This document shows positions 1 to 8,844 of a DNA stretch of 54,273 bases, piece by piece. The notes beneath the pieces were generated by a model. It saw only the letters and a program-made list of their open reading frames with translations, was not told where the DNA came from and searched no databases. This DNA is from Candidatus Acidulidesulfobacter diazotrophicus (lineage in GTDB: Bacteria > SZUA-79 > Acidulodesulfobacterales > Acidulodesulfobacteraceae), in NCBI GenBank assembly GCA_004195025.1, contig SGBB01000016.1:1-54273 (forward strand). Reading direction: 5' to 3'. The first letter of the stretch is position 1. Each line of letters begins with the position of its first letter. A program made the translations under genes and the position numbers.

Positions 1-44
1 TTATATAAATACGAAAAACTTTTAAAGTTTGGTCAAATTTTATA

Positions 45-193
45 TTGACAAAACATTAAAACTATGTTCTAATATAACAAAATATTATTTTAACACATCA
101 GGTTGACACAAAATATTGAACACTCCCCCTTTATATCTAAAAAGCGGATTTAAATAGCTTTTGGCCTTTGAAAACAGGGGCTATTTTTTATTC
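45..193 (+). ncRNA. Candidate small RNA (promoter to terminator)
   Basis: A near-consensus sigma70 promoter is visible: TTGACA at 45-50, a 17-base spacer and TCTAAT at 68-73. It points away from any gene. Downstream, an inverted repeat of AAATAGC and GCTATTT (about 152-186) is followed by a T-run and looks like a rho-independent terminator. Together they would produce an RNA of roughly 110 nt from about position 80, with no convincing ORF. It overlaps the 3' end of the convergent integrase gene by a few bases. Promoter and terminator are seen in the sequence; the existence of the RNA is inferred. The terminator could instead serve only to insulate the integrase. Confidence 0.3.
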
Positions 194-1212
194 CACACAT
201 CGTCAACCGCTTTCTTCAACGTCTCAGGCACTAAATGGCTATACCGTTTCGTCATCTGCGTGGTCCTGTGTCCTAATAACTCCCCTGTAATATACAAGCT
301 TGTTCCGTCCTTAACCATCTTGCTCGCAAACACGTGCCGTAAATCGTGGATATGCATATCTTTAAATCCGGCATTGCGGCAAGCGGTCATAAATGATTTT
401 CTGAAATTGCCGATTTTTTTGCCGTTGATATTAAATACGTAATCGCAACCGTCTTTTTTTTCAATACCGATTAAAAGGTCCTTTAGCTGCGAATGAATAG
501 GGGAATACCTGTCATATTTAGTTTTAGTTCCTTTAATTCCTATCACGTTATTTTGCAGATCCACGTCGTCCCATTTTAAATTAAGGGCCTCGCTTTTTCT
601 ACAACCGGTGTAAATTAAAAAAGTAATTAAGTCCATAGTAAGCTTATTAGTAGCTCCTGCGATTAGCTTATCTATATCTTCATCAGATAAAGTTTTTAAT
701 CTTGATAATTCATTCAATTTTTTAACGCCGGCGGCAGGGTTTTTTTCTATTAAGCCCTTTTCAATACAAAAGCTAAAGAAGTTATATAATGTGTTTGTTC
801 CTATATTCGCAGTTCTAAATGATATTTCAGATTCCCTTTTGCCGATATTTTTCGGCATTGATAATATTTCTAATTTCCTTTTTAATTGATAATCTTTAAT
901 ATCAGATTGGGTAATAGCTTGAATATTTTTAGTTTTAAAAATAGGCAAGAAATGTTTTGACGCATTAATTCTTACCTCTACCGTTCCTTTGCTGACGGTC
1001 TGAGATTTAATATATTGCTCCCATGCTGTCAAAAATGTATAATTAGATTTAACAGGTATACCGAATTTATTCCGGACCATATCTGTTTCAATGGTATTTG
1101 CGATTTGTTGGGCAAGCTTTTTGTTTCCGGTTTTTGTCGAACCTTGATATTGCTTACCTTCTAATCTCACTTGATACCAGTAAATATTGCCTCTTTTGTA
1201 AATAGTTGCCAT
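181..1212 (-). CDS. Tyrosine recombinase/integrase of an integrated element
   Basis: The 343-residue protein has an N-terminal arm-binding-type segment (about 1-60), a SAM-like core-binding domain (about 60-165) and a C-terminal catalytic domain. The catalytic set is visible: Arg in YTGCRKSEALNLKW (about residue 205), H289 and R292 in HDLRH, H315 in LLGHR and the nucleophile Tyr324 in TKRYSHL. Phage and island integrases of this family cut and rejoin DNA at attachment sites, often in tRNA genes. A tRNA-Gly 3' fragment lies 170 bp upstream of its start, which fits an attR site. The gene appears intact. Its element extends to the left beyond the window. Confidence 0.93.
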   Translation of the reverse strand: MATIYKRGNIYWYQVRLEGKQYQGSTKTGNKKLAQQIANTIETDMVRNKFGIPVKSNYTFLTAWEQYIKSQTVSKGTVEVRINASKHFLPIFKTKNIQAITQSDIKDYQLKRKLEILSMPKNIGKRESEISFRTANIGTNTLYNFFSFCIEKGLIEKNPAAGVKKLNELSRLKTLSDEDIDKLIAGATNKLTMDLITFLIYTGCRKSEALNLKWDDVDLQNNVIGIKGTKTKYDRYSPIHSQLKDLLIGIEKKDGCDYVFNINGKKIGNFRKSFMTACRNAGFKDMHIHDLRHVFASKMVKDGTSLYITGELLGHRTTQMTKRYSHLVPETLKKAVDDVWNKK

Positions 1213-1378
1213 ATTTTATAGTTTAAATAGTGTAGGCTAAATTGTAGTAAAATTAAAAATACTATATGGTAAAATATAGCATTAAGCGGAAAGAAAAGGC
1301 AAGAAAAACTTTTAAATTAAAGCCGTAATACTTTGAATATACTGATTTTAATGGATGTCAAACAATTGAAGGTAATTT

Positions 1379-1424
1379 GTTTCCCAAGCTTGGTGTCGCG
1401 AGTTCGAACCTCGTTGCCCGCTCC
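1379..1424 (+). other. Partial tRNA-Gly 3' half, att-like site 1
   Basis: The T-arm (GCGAG, TTCGAAC, CTCGT) and the acceptor end TGCCCGC-TCCA are intact and resemble bacterial tRNA-Gly. Homology begins at about the anticodon loop (TTCCCAA). The sequence further upstream cannot form the anticodon-stem partner, D-arm or 5' acceptor, so this is not a complete tRNA. Tyrosine integrases commonly cross over in the anticodon or T loop, leaving exactly such a 3' half at the distal end of an element. It most likely marks the right end of the element carrying the adjacent integrase. Confidence 0.7.
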
Positions 1425-1477
1425 ATTCAAAACCGCTGATAATTTAAACGGTAGCAAATAGGCAGCAAAAGAAATTA

Positions 1478-2062
1478 TTATCTTCTGAATTTTCTTTTTA
1501 TTGTTTCGGAATGTGCGATATCGGGTTTATTTTGCTCAAGTTGAGATTCTAAATTACTCTTTTCTATTATTTCCTCTATCCCAAATTTTACCTTTGGTAA
1601 AATTAAATTATCTGGATAAAATTTAGAAACAAGATTTATGACCTCTTTAGAATTTGTAAATTTAAGATCACTAATTAAATTATTAATATCATTAATATCC
1701 TCACTATCCTTTAAATCTCTCATCGCAAGGCATTTCATCGCAAGAAGATATTCTTTAGAAGGAACGAATACCCTTAAAACTGAATTGTCTTCAGAAGGAT
1801 AAGATCTAAAAAGCGTTATAGCCCCTGGTTCATTTTGTTTTGCGCTTATATATCCCTTTACACCGTCATTTATCCAGTTTTCAGGTAAATCTAATTCCGT
1901 CGTTACTTTCTTCGCTGCCTCTTTTACAAATACTTGGTCAGACATGATAACATCAACATCTTTGGTTGATGTTCTGTAATCAAAAGCAAGAACTATGGCA
2001 GATCCACCATATACGGCTATATCTATTTTTTTACTCTTAACAATATTTTTTTTAGATTTCTT
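1478..2062 (-). pseudogene. Nucleotidyltransferase-like protein, 5'-truncated
   Basis: The open frame runs from 2062 down to 1478. The first in-frame ATG is at 1945, but the 39 codons before it encode YGGSAIVLAFDYR followed by TSTKDVDV, the GGSA...DVD core of AbiEii/DUF6036-type nucleotidyltransferases. Starting at 1945 would discard this catalytic core. A TAG stop lies at 2063-2065 and no ATG, GTG or TTG start exists between it and the motif, so the original N-terminus has been lost. The remainder (FVPSKEYLLAMKCLAMR..KDSEDINDI) is typical of the family C-terminal half. The gene sits between the two tRNA-Gly fragments and is probably decaying cargo. Family members are often antitoxin or abortive-infection components. 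Confidence 0.6.
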
Positions 2063-2265
2063 CTACGCTAAATCTATTATTTAATTAATCTGGAAGGAAC
2101 AATATAACGGGACATAAATGGCTTATGCTAATATTGATAAAAAAATCGCCGACGCTGAATAAAAATACCCTAGCATCTTTTGAATTATAATCTAAAAAGG
2201 TTAACTTCCGAGGAAGCCGGAAAATTAATAAAACAGTTATGTTATAAGTTTTAATTAAGATTCTA

Positions 2266-2306
2266 AAGCTTGGTGTCGCGAGTTCGAACCTCGTTGCTTG
2301 CTTCAT
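2266..2306 (+). other. Partial tRNA-Gly 3' end, att-like site 2
   Basis: Thirty-two bases at 2266-2297 repeat 1386-1417 exactly (T-arm with TTCGAAC and flanks). The acceptor end is decayed here (TTGCTTGCTTCA against TTGCCCGCTCCA). The two copies lie 880 bp apart in the same orientation and bracket the truncated nucleotidyltransferase. This is most simply a second, older attachment-site scar from sequential integrations at one tRNA-Gly gene. No complete tRNA gene is present in the window. Confidence 0.6.
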
Positions 2307-2575
2307 TAAAAACTGTGGTAAATAAACCTTTCTAAAATTAATTTTTAAAAATTATTTGTAATAACTTAAAAAAAAATATACAATTTAAACAATATCAGTA
2401 AATTAAATTTAAATGAATTATAAATATATTAATATAATTATAATTATCATTTTGATTAATATTAATAAAACAATAAAACGCAATCAACGCGTAATTAACG
2501 TAGTTAAGATATATTATAAATACGCTGATTATTTAATTTTTTGCTCGTAATTTTATTATTTTCATTGCTATTATT

Positions 2576-3385
2576 ATGGATAAAGAAAAAAAATATTTTT
2601 ATATATTAACTTTATCAGTTATAATAGAGCTTTTTTTAGTATTAGTTATATTATTTATCAGTTCAAATTTTTTGATTTACAGTGATTTTAGTTTATTAAA
2701 AAATATTAATGAATCTGTTTTTATTAATGCTAAACATTTTATTTATATTAGTTTTATTTTAGAATTTATTTTGTTTATATCAGCAATAACGGTTATTTGG
2801 ATTATTACTCGGTATAAAAATATATTTTTTGGGAAAAATTTTGAAGATATAGCTATGACCGACAGTTTGACTGGTTTATATAATCGGCGTTATTTTGACA
2901 GTTTTTATGAAAATATATTTGATCAAGCTTCAAGATACGGCACGATATTTTCTTTGATTATGTGCGATATTGATCATTTTAAAAAAATAAACGATACTTA
3001 CGGTCATGATAAGGGCGACTTGGTATTAAAAGAAGTGGCGAAAATTTTAAAAAATAATATGCGCAAATCCGATATAGCTTCAAGATATGGCGGTGAAGAG
3101 TTTATCGTCGTATTGCCGCAGACAGGATTGTCAAAATCTTTAGATGTTGCCAGAAAGATAAAAACATTAATTTCTAAAATTAGCATAAAAGATACTGGAA
3201 AAATTACTATAAGCATTGGGGTAATATCATATTCAAAAGAATTTGAAGATAAATCTAAAGATTTTTTAAAAAAAGTGGACGAACTTTTATATGAGGCTAA
3301 AAATAGAGGCAGAAACAGAATAATGTCCGTTGATACCAATAATGAAAATATAGAAGTATCTGAAAATCCATGGGTTGACGATTAA
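2576..3385 (+). CDS. Membrane-bound diguanylate cyclase (GGDEF)
   Basis: A 269-residue protein with two hydrophobic helices (about 7-31 and 55-80) and a C-terminal GGDEF domain (from about residue 92, TDSLTGLYNRRYF). GGDEF domains make c-di-GMP from two GTP. The active site is intact (GGEEF at 172-176), as is the RxxD inhibitory site five residues before it (RKSD 163-166), so an active, product-inhibited enzyme is expected. The short loop between the helices is too small to be a known sensor domain. No Shine-Dalgarno sequence precedes the ATG. It lies upstream of a cheV-like gene on the same strand, 125 bp apart. Confidence 0.9.
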   Translation: MDKEKKYFYILTLSVIIELFLVLVILFISSNFLIYSDFSLLKNINESVFINAKHFIYISFILEFILFISAITVIWIITRYKNIFFGKNFEDIAMTDSLTGLYNRRYFDSFYENIFDQASRYGTIFSLIMCDIDHFKKINDTYGHDKGDLVLKEVAKILKNNMRKSDIASRYGGEEFIVVLPQTGLSKSLDVARKIKTLISKISIKDTGKITISIGVISYSKEFEDKSKDFLKKVDELLYEAKNRGRNRIMSVDTNNENIEVSENPWVDD

Positions 3386-3510
3386 TCCGGATATTACGTC
3401 TTGAAAATTAATAATTAATATTTTAATTATTAATAATTAAAATAGAACAATATGTAATATTATATTGATTATAGCAATATAATTATAAAAAATAAAAAGA
3501 GGATAAAAAT

Positions 3511-4632
3511 ATGGACGTCAATATCTCCCAAGAAGGTCAGGTTAATGCCGGACAAAATATATTAGAAGTTGGACAAAATAAAATGGAGCTTGTTGATTTT
3601 AGACTGTTTAGCATTAATGAGCAGCCCAATGCCGTGTTTGACGGCATTGCCGGCAATAAGTCGAACTCAGGTCTATCGAGATCAAGCGAGCCTTCCTCTG
3701 ATAATAAATCCTTAGATCGGCACAGCTCAATATTAGATAAAAGCGGCTATTCTAGAGAAAGCAGTTTAAAACTTTCGTTAGAGGAATACGGAGACGATAT
3801 AAATGAAGGTATATACGGTATAAATGTAGCTAAAGTCATTGAAATAATTAAAATGCCCGAAGATATTTCCGAGGTCCCCAATAGCAATGAATTTATTGAA
3901 GGAATGTTTAACTTAAGAGGTTTTGTAGTCCCTTTGGTCAATTTACCAAAATGGATGGGATTGGTAGAACCTGAAAATTTAAAAAAGAAAAATTTTAAGG
4001 TTATTATTACAGAGTTTAATAAAGTCAAAGTCGGTTTTATTGTCCATGAGACAACCAGAATAAGACGCGTGTCATGGCAAGATATTAATAAAACCGAATT
4101 ATCTTCCGTTTCTCAAGAAGATTCAAAGGTAACAGGCATAATAAAAATAGAGAATGATGATTTGCTTCTTTTATTAGATTTTGAATCTATTGTTGACGAG
4201 CTTGGTTTTTATAAAAAAGAAATCGGAGAAATTAATGCGGAAAAGAAAGAAATTATTACCAATATAAATGTTCTTATAATAGATGATTCTTCAACTGCCA
4301 GAAAAATGATAAACAATGCCCTTGTCAAGGAAGGATTTAAAACAATTATGGCTGAAAACGGAAAAGAAGCGCTTGATATTATCTATTCCGAAAGCTATAA
4401 AATTAATGTGATAATCTGCGATGTTGAAATGCCTGTTATGGATGGCTATACTTTTACTAAAACTTTGAAAGCCGATGATAAATATAAAGAAATACCGATA
4501 ATAATGCACACGTCTCTTAGCGGCACGCAGAATGAATTAAAAGGTAAAATTTCCGGGGCGGATTTATATATTGTTAAATTTGATCCTATTGAATTCAACA
4601 GGGCAATTAAAACCGTATTAAAATTAGATTAA
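3511..4632 (+). CDS. cheV: CheV-type chemotaxis coupling protein (CheW + receiver)
   Basis: A CheW-like domain covers about residues 25-235 and a response-regulator receiver about 253-373. CheV couples receptors to the CheA kinase, and its receiver is thought to tune adaptation. The receiver has the acidic pair in LIIDDSSTAR and the phospho-acceptor Asp304 in CDVEMPVMDGY. The CheW part starts normally (MELVDFRLFSINEQ) and resumes at about residue 100 (IYGINVAKVIEII). A Ser/Asp-rich insertion of about 60 residues separates two strands that are normally adjacent. An AGAGG ribosome-binding site precedes the ATG. Two chemoreceptors are also encoded in the window, but no cheA, cheR or cheB. Confidence 0.88.
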   Translation: MDVNISQEGQVNAGQNILEVGQNKMELVDFRLFSINEQPNAVFDGIAGNKSNSGLSRSSEPSSDNKSLDRHSSILDKSGYSRESSLKLSLEEYGDDINEGIYGINVAKVIEIIKMPEDISEVPNSNEFIEGMFNLRGFVVPLVNLPKWMGLVEPENLKKKNFKVIITEFNKVKVGFIVHETTRIRRVSWQDINKTELSSVSQEDSKVTGIIKIENDDLLLLLDFESIVDELGFYKKEIGEINAEKKEIITNINVLIIDDSSTARKMINNALVKEGFKTIMAENGKEALDIIYSESYKINVIICDVEMPVMDGYTFTKTLKADDKYKEIPIIMHTSLSGTQNELKGKISGADLYIVKFDPIEFNRAIKTVLKLD

Positions 4633-4678
4633 TTAATAATAATTAAAATAATTGATAATTATAATATTTATTTTAACA

Positions 4679-4905
4679 AAAAATTGCCGTTGAAAATTTT
4701 ATTCCGAATGACCGCTTTGCTCTCGGCTTATAGACTTGTGAACAGAAACTGCGTGCGTTTCTATCTTCGGAGCTTTTCCGCAGAAGCGGGTTGGGACGTT
4801 GAGGGACTTTAAAAGTTCACCCGTATGATGTCATTCATGCGAAAGCAGGAATCATGTATCCATAATGCATTGCGGTATATTTAACAATTTCTATCGGCAA
4901 TTTTG
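4679..4905. mobile_element. MITE-like element, family A, copy 1
   Basis: The left end begins AAAATTGCCGTTGAAAATTTT and the right end finishes AATTTCTATCGGCAATTTT, an imperfect terminal inverted repeat. Inside are a hairpin-forming block at 4706-4770 (AGAAAC-TGCGTGC-GTTTCT) that recurs near 53871-53935, and a degenerate ATTCC...GGAAT palindrome. No protein is encoded. The same ends occur at 14623-14790 and 50032-50316, so this is a dispersed non-autonomous element. It fills the gap between cheV and bioD. Confidence 0.6.
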
Positions 4906-5003
4906 AGTTTAATCAGCTGATGTTTGTTCGGCTGCTTATTTACTTATTTATTTGATAATTTTGATTTTCATTTAATAATTATATATAAAATTTTGCCTTG
5001 AAA

Positions 5004-5705
5004 ATGCGCGTCTTTTTTATAACCGGAACCGATACCGACGTAGGAAAAACATTTGTCAGTTCTTTAATAATTAATGGCTTAAAATATTACGGGAAAAAGA
5101 CGGGATATTTAAAGCCGATAGAAACAGGGGTTAAATTAAATCACGACGGCACAAAGAAGTATATTGACAGTTTTTTTGTTAAAAAACAATCAGATATAAA
5201 TGAAAGTTTAGAAGAAATTTGCCCTTTTACTTTTGAACATCCTTTGTCTCCCTATGCTGCTTCCAAGTTTGAAAACAAATCAATATGCATCAAAGAAATT
5301 TTATATAGTTTTTATGAATTAAAAAATAATTATGATATTTTGATTGTTGAGGGTGCAGGGGGAATGCTCGTGCCCCTTAAAAAAGGTCACTATATGATAG
5401 ATCTTGCCAAATATATGGATGCAGAAGTTATAATAGTCGGCAGGGCAGGATTAGGAATGCTGAATCATACATTGCTTAGTATTAATTATGCAAAAAATAA
5501 CGACATTAAACTTGCGGGAATTATTATAAATAATGCAAAAAATGAAAAAGATGAAAGTGTTTTGTCAAATAAAGAAATATTAAGAGAATTTACCGAAGTT
5601 CCAATAATAGGTGATATTCCATATTTTTCATTTAATGAACGAGAAAATTTCAGGTATTTTAAGGCATTGTCTTTAAACTATATAGACTTCAGCAGTATTT
5701 TATGA
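5004..5705 (+). CDS. bioD: Dethiobiotin synthetase
   Basis: BioD closes the ureido ring of dethiobiotin from 7,8-diaminopelargonate, CO2 and ATP in biotin synthesis. The P-loop GTDTDVGKT is at residues 8-16, and EGAGGMLVPL is the second conserved family motif. K-P-I-E-T-G (substrate side) follows at about residue 38. The ATG at 5004 gives MRVFFITGTDTDVGKT, the usual start for the family. An in-frame TTG two codons earlier is possible but unnecessary. Length (233 aa) is normal. No other bio gene is in the window. It is flanked by a MITE upstream and an AT-rich repeat region downstream. Confidence 0.93.
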   Translation: MRVFFITGTDTDVGKTFVSSLIINGLKYYGKKTGYLKPIETGVKLNHDGTKKYIDSFFVKKQSDINESLEEICPFTFEHPLSPYAASKFENKSICIKEILYSFYELKNNYDILIVEGAGGMLVPLKKGHYMIDLAKYMDAEVIIVGRAGLGMLNHTLLSINYAKNNDIKLAGIIINNAKNEKDESVLSNKEILREFTEVPIIGDIPYFSFNERENFRYFKALSLNYIDFSSIL

Positions 5706-5756
5706 TAAAATAATTAATAGAAAAACTAATATTTTAGTTAGTTTAGTTTAAAAATT

Positions 5757-6025
5757 TTATTTAATTATATATATATATTTATTTTTATATTTTAATTAAT
5801 ATATTTTTTTAATTTATAAATAAATAAATATTTACATCTGATTTTTTTATTATATTATATATATAGATTTATTTTAAATTTTTTTATATTTTAATTAACA
5901 TATTTTTTTTAATTTCAAAATAAATAAATAAATATTTACATCTGATATTCCTACGAATAATTATATTATATTATATTATATTATATTATATTATATTATA
6001 TTATATTATATTATATTATATTATA
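5757..6025. repeat. AT-rich region with 100-bp duplication and (TTATA)13
   Basis: The gap between bioD and the hydrolase gene holds two direct copies of about 63 bp (about 5779-5842 and 5879-5945, ending ATTTACATCTGAT). They are followed by thirteen tandem TTATA units at 5961-6025. The pentanucleotide array ends 43 bp before the next start codon, so it lies in or next to that gene's promoter. No ORF is present. Such arrays are prone to slippage, and a copy change would move any promoter element by 5 bp steps. Confidence 0.85.
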
Positions 6026-6068
6026 TAGATTTATTTTAAATTTTTTTAATATTATTTAAGGATTTTTT

Positions 6069-6839
6069 ATGAAATTAGGAAGATTTAAACATAAAACGGG
6101 AGAAATGAAAACATATTACGGAACTTTATCTCCTGACGGAACATTTATTAATGTTATAGAAGATTTTGATTTTAGCAATATTGATTATACAGGCAGGCAG
6201 TATGAATTAACAGAACTTGAATATTTGTCCCCCGTTGAACCGACTAAAATTGTTGCAGTAGGATTAAATTATAAAGATCATGTGCAAGAAATGCAAAAAA
6301 AATTGCCTGACGAACCTCTTCTTTTTATTAAACCTTCGTCAAGTATTATATCGCATCTATGCAATATTGTAATACCAGCTGTTTCTAAAAGGGTGGATTA
6401 TGAATCCGAATTGGCAATAGTTATCGGAAAAACCGCGAAAAATGTTAAAAAATCTGAAGCGAAAGATTTTATATTCGGTTACACTTGCTGCAACGATGTA
6501 ACGGCAAGAGATTTACAAGCCAAAGATATTCAATATACAAGAGCGAAAGGATTTGATACTTTTGCTCCGATAGGTCCATATGTAGAAACCGAAATAGATA
6601 ACCCTTCAGATATTGAAATTAAAGGCTATTTAAACGGTGAATTAAGACAGTCTTCAAATACGTCAAATCTTATATTTAATCCTTTTGAATTAGTTGAATT
6701 TATCTCCGGGATTATGACACTTTACCCTGGAGATATTATTTCAACTGGAACTCCTTCAGGAATTGGAACTTTAAATCGTGGAGATATATTTGAAATTGAA
6801 ATTGAAAATATCGGTAAATTAAAAAACTTCGTAGAATAG
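6069..6839 (+). CDS. Fumarylacetoacetate hydrolase family protein
   Basis: A 256-residue protein with a short N-terminal domain and the FAH fold. Metal-binding motifs are visible: DYESELAIVIGK (about 107), GYTCCNDVTARDLQ (about 138), and the glycine-rich GDIISTGTPSGIG near the C-terminus. This family (YcgM, acylpyruvases, HpcE-like hydratase/decarboxylases) hydrolyses or decarboxylates 2,4-diketo acids with Mg2+, and the exact substrate cannot be read from sequence. AAGGA precedes the ATG by a suitable distance. The next gene, an aminotransferase, starts 8 bp after its stop, so the two are probably co-transcribed. Confidence 0.85.
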   Translation: MKLGRFKHKTGEMKTYYGTLSPDGTFINVIEDFDFSNIDYTGRQYELTELEYLSPVEPTKIVAVGLNYKDHVQEMQKKLPDEPLLFIKPSSSIISHLCNIVIPAVSKRVDYESELAIVIGKTAKNVKKSEAKDFIFGYTCCNDVTARDLQAKDIQYTRAKGFDTFAPIGPYVETEIDNPSDIEIKGYLNGELRQSSNTSNLIFNPFELVEFISGIMTLYPGDIISTGTPSGIGTLNRGDIFEIEIENIGKLKNFVE

Positions 6840-6847
6840 GAGAAGAA

Positions 6848-8047
6848 ATGTCAATGAAACAAACAGAAGCTATAAATCAAAATTCATTTAAATTTGCAGA
6901 AAGATTAAATAAATTGCCAGTTTATCTCTTTGCCGAGATTGATAGGCTAAAGCAGGAAGTCAAAGCTAAAGGAGTCAATGTTATCAGCTTTGGTATAGGC
7001 GATCCTGATTTGTCTGCGCCTAAATCTATTGTCAATGTATTGAAAGAAGAAAGCGAGATAGATATAAATCAAAAGTATCCTTCCTATGAAGGTCTTCTTA
7101 AATTTAGAGAATCCGCTGCTAACTGGTATGAAAAAAGATTTGGTGTTTTATTAGACCCTCAAACGGAAGTTCTTTCCTTAATAGGCTCAAAAGAAGGAAT
7201 AGGGCATCTTCCGCTTGCTTTTGTAAATCCGGGCGATATTGTTCTTGTTCCTGACCCTGGTTATCCCGTTTATAATGCAGGAACTATTTTTGCTGGCGGA
7301 ACTCCATATATTATGCCTCTTAAACAAGAAAATGATTTTTTGCCTGATTTTTCTATAATTCCTAAAAGCGTGTTTGAAAAAACCAGAATTATGTTTTTAA
7401 ATTACCCTAATAATCCTACATCTGCTAAAGCCGACAAATTTTTCTTTAGTGAAGTTGTTAAACTTGCAAAAAAACATAATTTTATAGTAGCCCATGATTT
7501 TGCATATTCCGAAGTATTTACCGGAGACGGAGATGCTGAACCGGAGTCGTTTTTATCTGTTAAAGGAGCAAAAGACATAGGAGTGGAGTTTCATTCTCTT
7601 TCTAAAACATTTAATATGACAGGATTTAGAATCGGTTTTGTTTGCGGAAATAAACAAATTTTAAGCGGATTAGGAGCAGTGAAGACAAATCTTGATTCCG
7701 GTATTTTTCAGCCTATCCAGATTGCAGGGGCATACGGTTTAAATAATGAACTTCAAGTTATTAAAGAAAACAATAAAATATATAGAAAAAGAAAAGATCT
7801 TCTCGTCGAAGGACTTGAACGTCTCGGTTATAATGTATATAAATCCGACGTTACTTTCTATGTGTGGGCAAAAGTTCCCGTAGAAGGAACATCATCTAAA
7901 GATTTTGCATTATCTTTACTTAATGATAAAGGAATTGTGGTGACTCCAGGTTCAGGCTTCGGAGAATACGGCGAAGGGTATATCAGATTTTCATTAACTA
8001 TAAGCGAAGATCTTATAAAAGAAGCTCTGGAGAGAATGGCGCAATAA
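6848..8047 (+). CDS. dapL: LL-diaminopimelate aminotransferase-like (DapL family)
   Basis: A class I PLP-dependent aminotransferase of 399 residues. It has the GIGDPDLSAP motif, the cofactor-contact NYPNNPTSA, and the Schiff-base lysine K253 in SLSKTFNMTGFRIGF. Arg in the C-terminal YIRFSLT would bind the substrate carboxylate. DapL converts tetrahydrodipicolinate directly to LL-diaminopimelate for lysine and peptidoglycan; the pattern matches that subfamily best. Related alanine or aspartate transaminases share these motifs, so substrate is less sure than fold. AGGAG lies 5 bp upstream of the ATG. It follows the FAH-family gene closely. Confidence 0.78.
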   Translation: MSMKQTEAINQNSFKFAERLNKLPVYLFAEIDRLKQEVKAKGVNVISFGIGDPDLSAPKSIVNVLKEESEIDINQKYPSYEGLLKFRESAANWYEKRFGVLLDPQTEVLSLIGSKEGIGHLPLAFVNPGDIVLVPDPGYPVYNAGTIFAGGTPYIMPLKQENDFLPDFSIIPKSVFEKTRIMFLNYPNNPTSAKADKFFFSEVVKLAKKHNFIVAHDFAYSEVFTGDGDAEPESFLSVKGAKDIGVEFHSLSKTFNMTGFRIGFVCGNKQILSGLGAVKTNLDSGIFQPIQIAGAYGLNNELQVIKENNKIYRKRKDLLVEGLERLGYNVYKSDVTFYVWAKVPVEGTSSKDFALSLLNDKGIVVTPGSGFGEYGEGYIRFSLTISEDLIKEALERMAQ

Positions 8048-8199
8048 TAATAAAAAAAATAAGCAAGTAAATAAATAAGCTAATAAATTAAATCAAATTA
8101 ATAAATATATAACTAAAATTTTCTATAGGTAAATTTGGGTAATAAATTAATAATTTAATAAATAAATCATCAAATAAATAATATAATAAATATTAATTA

Positions 8200-8844
8200 A
8201 TGGATATTTATTTTGGTTTAGGAAGTAATTTAGGAAATAAAGAAGTTAATTTAATAAATGCAATTTCGTTAATAAATTTAATAAAATTAGATTGCGGAGG
8301 AGTTTTAAAATTAGTCGGAGCTTCAAAAATATATCAAACTTCTCCCGTCGGTTTCAGCGAAGAAGAATGTAAAAGCGGTAATATACCGGTTTTTTTAAAT
8401 TGCGCAGTTCTTTATAGATTTTATAAATATAGACACGAAAATAATAATACCGATAGTATAGCTGATTATGAAAATATAGGTAAGGATTTATTATTCAAAA
8501 TTAAAAACATAGAAAAATTAATAGGCAGAAAATTTAACTTTAAAAATAACGGCGAAGTCTTATTTGTTAGGCACATTTCCAGAGAAATAGATATTGATAT
8601 ACTTTTGCTTGATAAAATTATTATATCTCTTCCAAAATTAAATATACCGCATAAAGAACTTAAAAACCGCAAATTTGCATTAATACCGTTATTAGATATA
8701 AATGAAAATCTTATTGACCCTATAACCAAAAATTTATATAAAAATATACTTTCCGATTTTTCCGCAACCGAAGAAGGAATAACCCAATCATTTAAACCTT
8801 ACGGTGTTTTTAGCGATAATTATTTAAATATTAATAAAATATAA
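8200..8844 (+). CDS. folK: HPPK, folate pyrophosphokinase
   Basis: FolK transfers pyrophosphate from ATP to 6-hydroxymethyl-dihydropterin in folate synthesis. The N-terminal signature IYFGLGSNLGNK and the C-terminal SREIDIDILLL followed by LNIPHKELKNRKFALIPLLDI are clear. The protein is 214 residues, longer than the usual 150-170. The extra length is a loop of about 25 residues (FYKYRHENNNTDSIADYENI) between family strands and a C-terminal tail. No Shine-Dalgarno sequence is visible. pabB and pabC, which also serve folate synthesis, are in the window but 43 kb away. Confidence 0.9.
   Translation: MDIYFGLGSNLGNKEVNLINAISLINLIKLDCGGVLKLVGASKIYQTSPVGFSEEECKSGNIPVFLNCAVLYRFYKYRHENNNTDSIADYENIGKDLLFKIKNIEKLIGRKFNFKNNGEVLFVRHISREIDIDILLLDKIIISLPKLNIPHKELKNRKFALIPLLDINENLIDPITKNLYKNILSDFSATEEGITQSFKPYGVFSDNYLNINKI

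Noticed and set aside
161-442. 93-residue ORF on the plus strand across the integrase end
   Set aside because: It is antisense to the well-supported integrase and has no recognisable protein features.
1340-1424. Complete tRNA-Gly gene
   Set aside because: Only the T-arm and acceptor end can be formed; the upstream bases do not pair as anticodon stem, D-arm or 5' acceptor.
2085-2306. 73-residue ORF beginning MKQATRFELATPSF on the minus strand
   Set aside because: It is the antisense translation of the tRNA-Gly 3' fragment, a well-known artefact, and has no ribosome-binding site.
4998-5003. TTG start for bioD two codons upstream
   Set aside because: The ATG at 5004 gives the usual family N-terminus, and the TTG has no ribosome-binding site.
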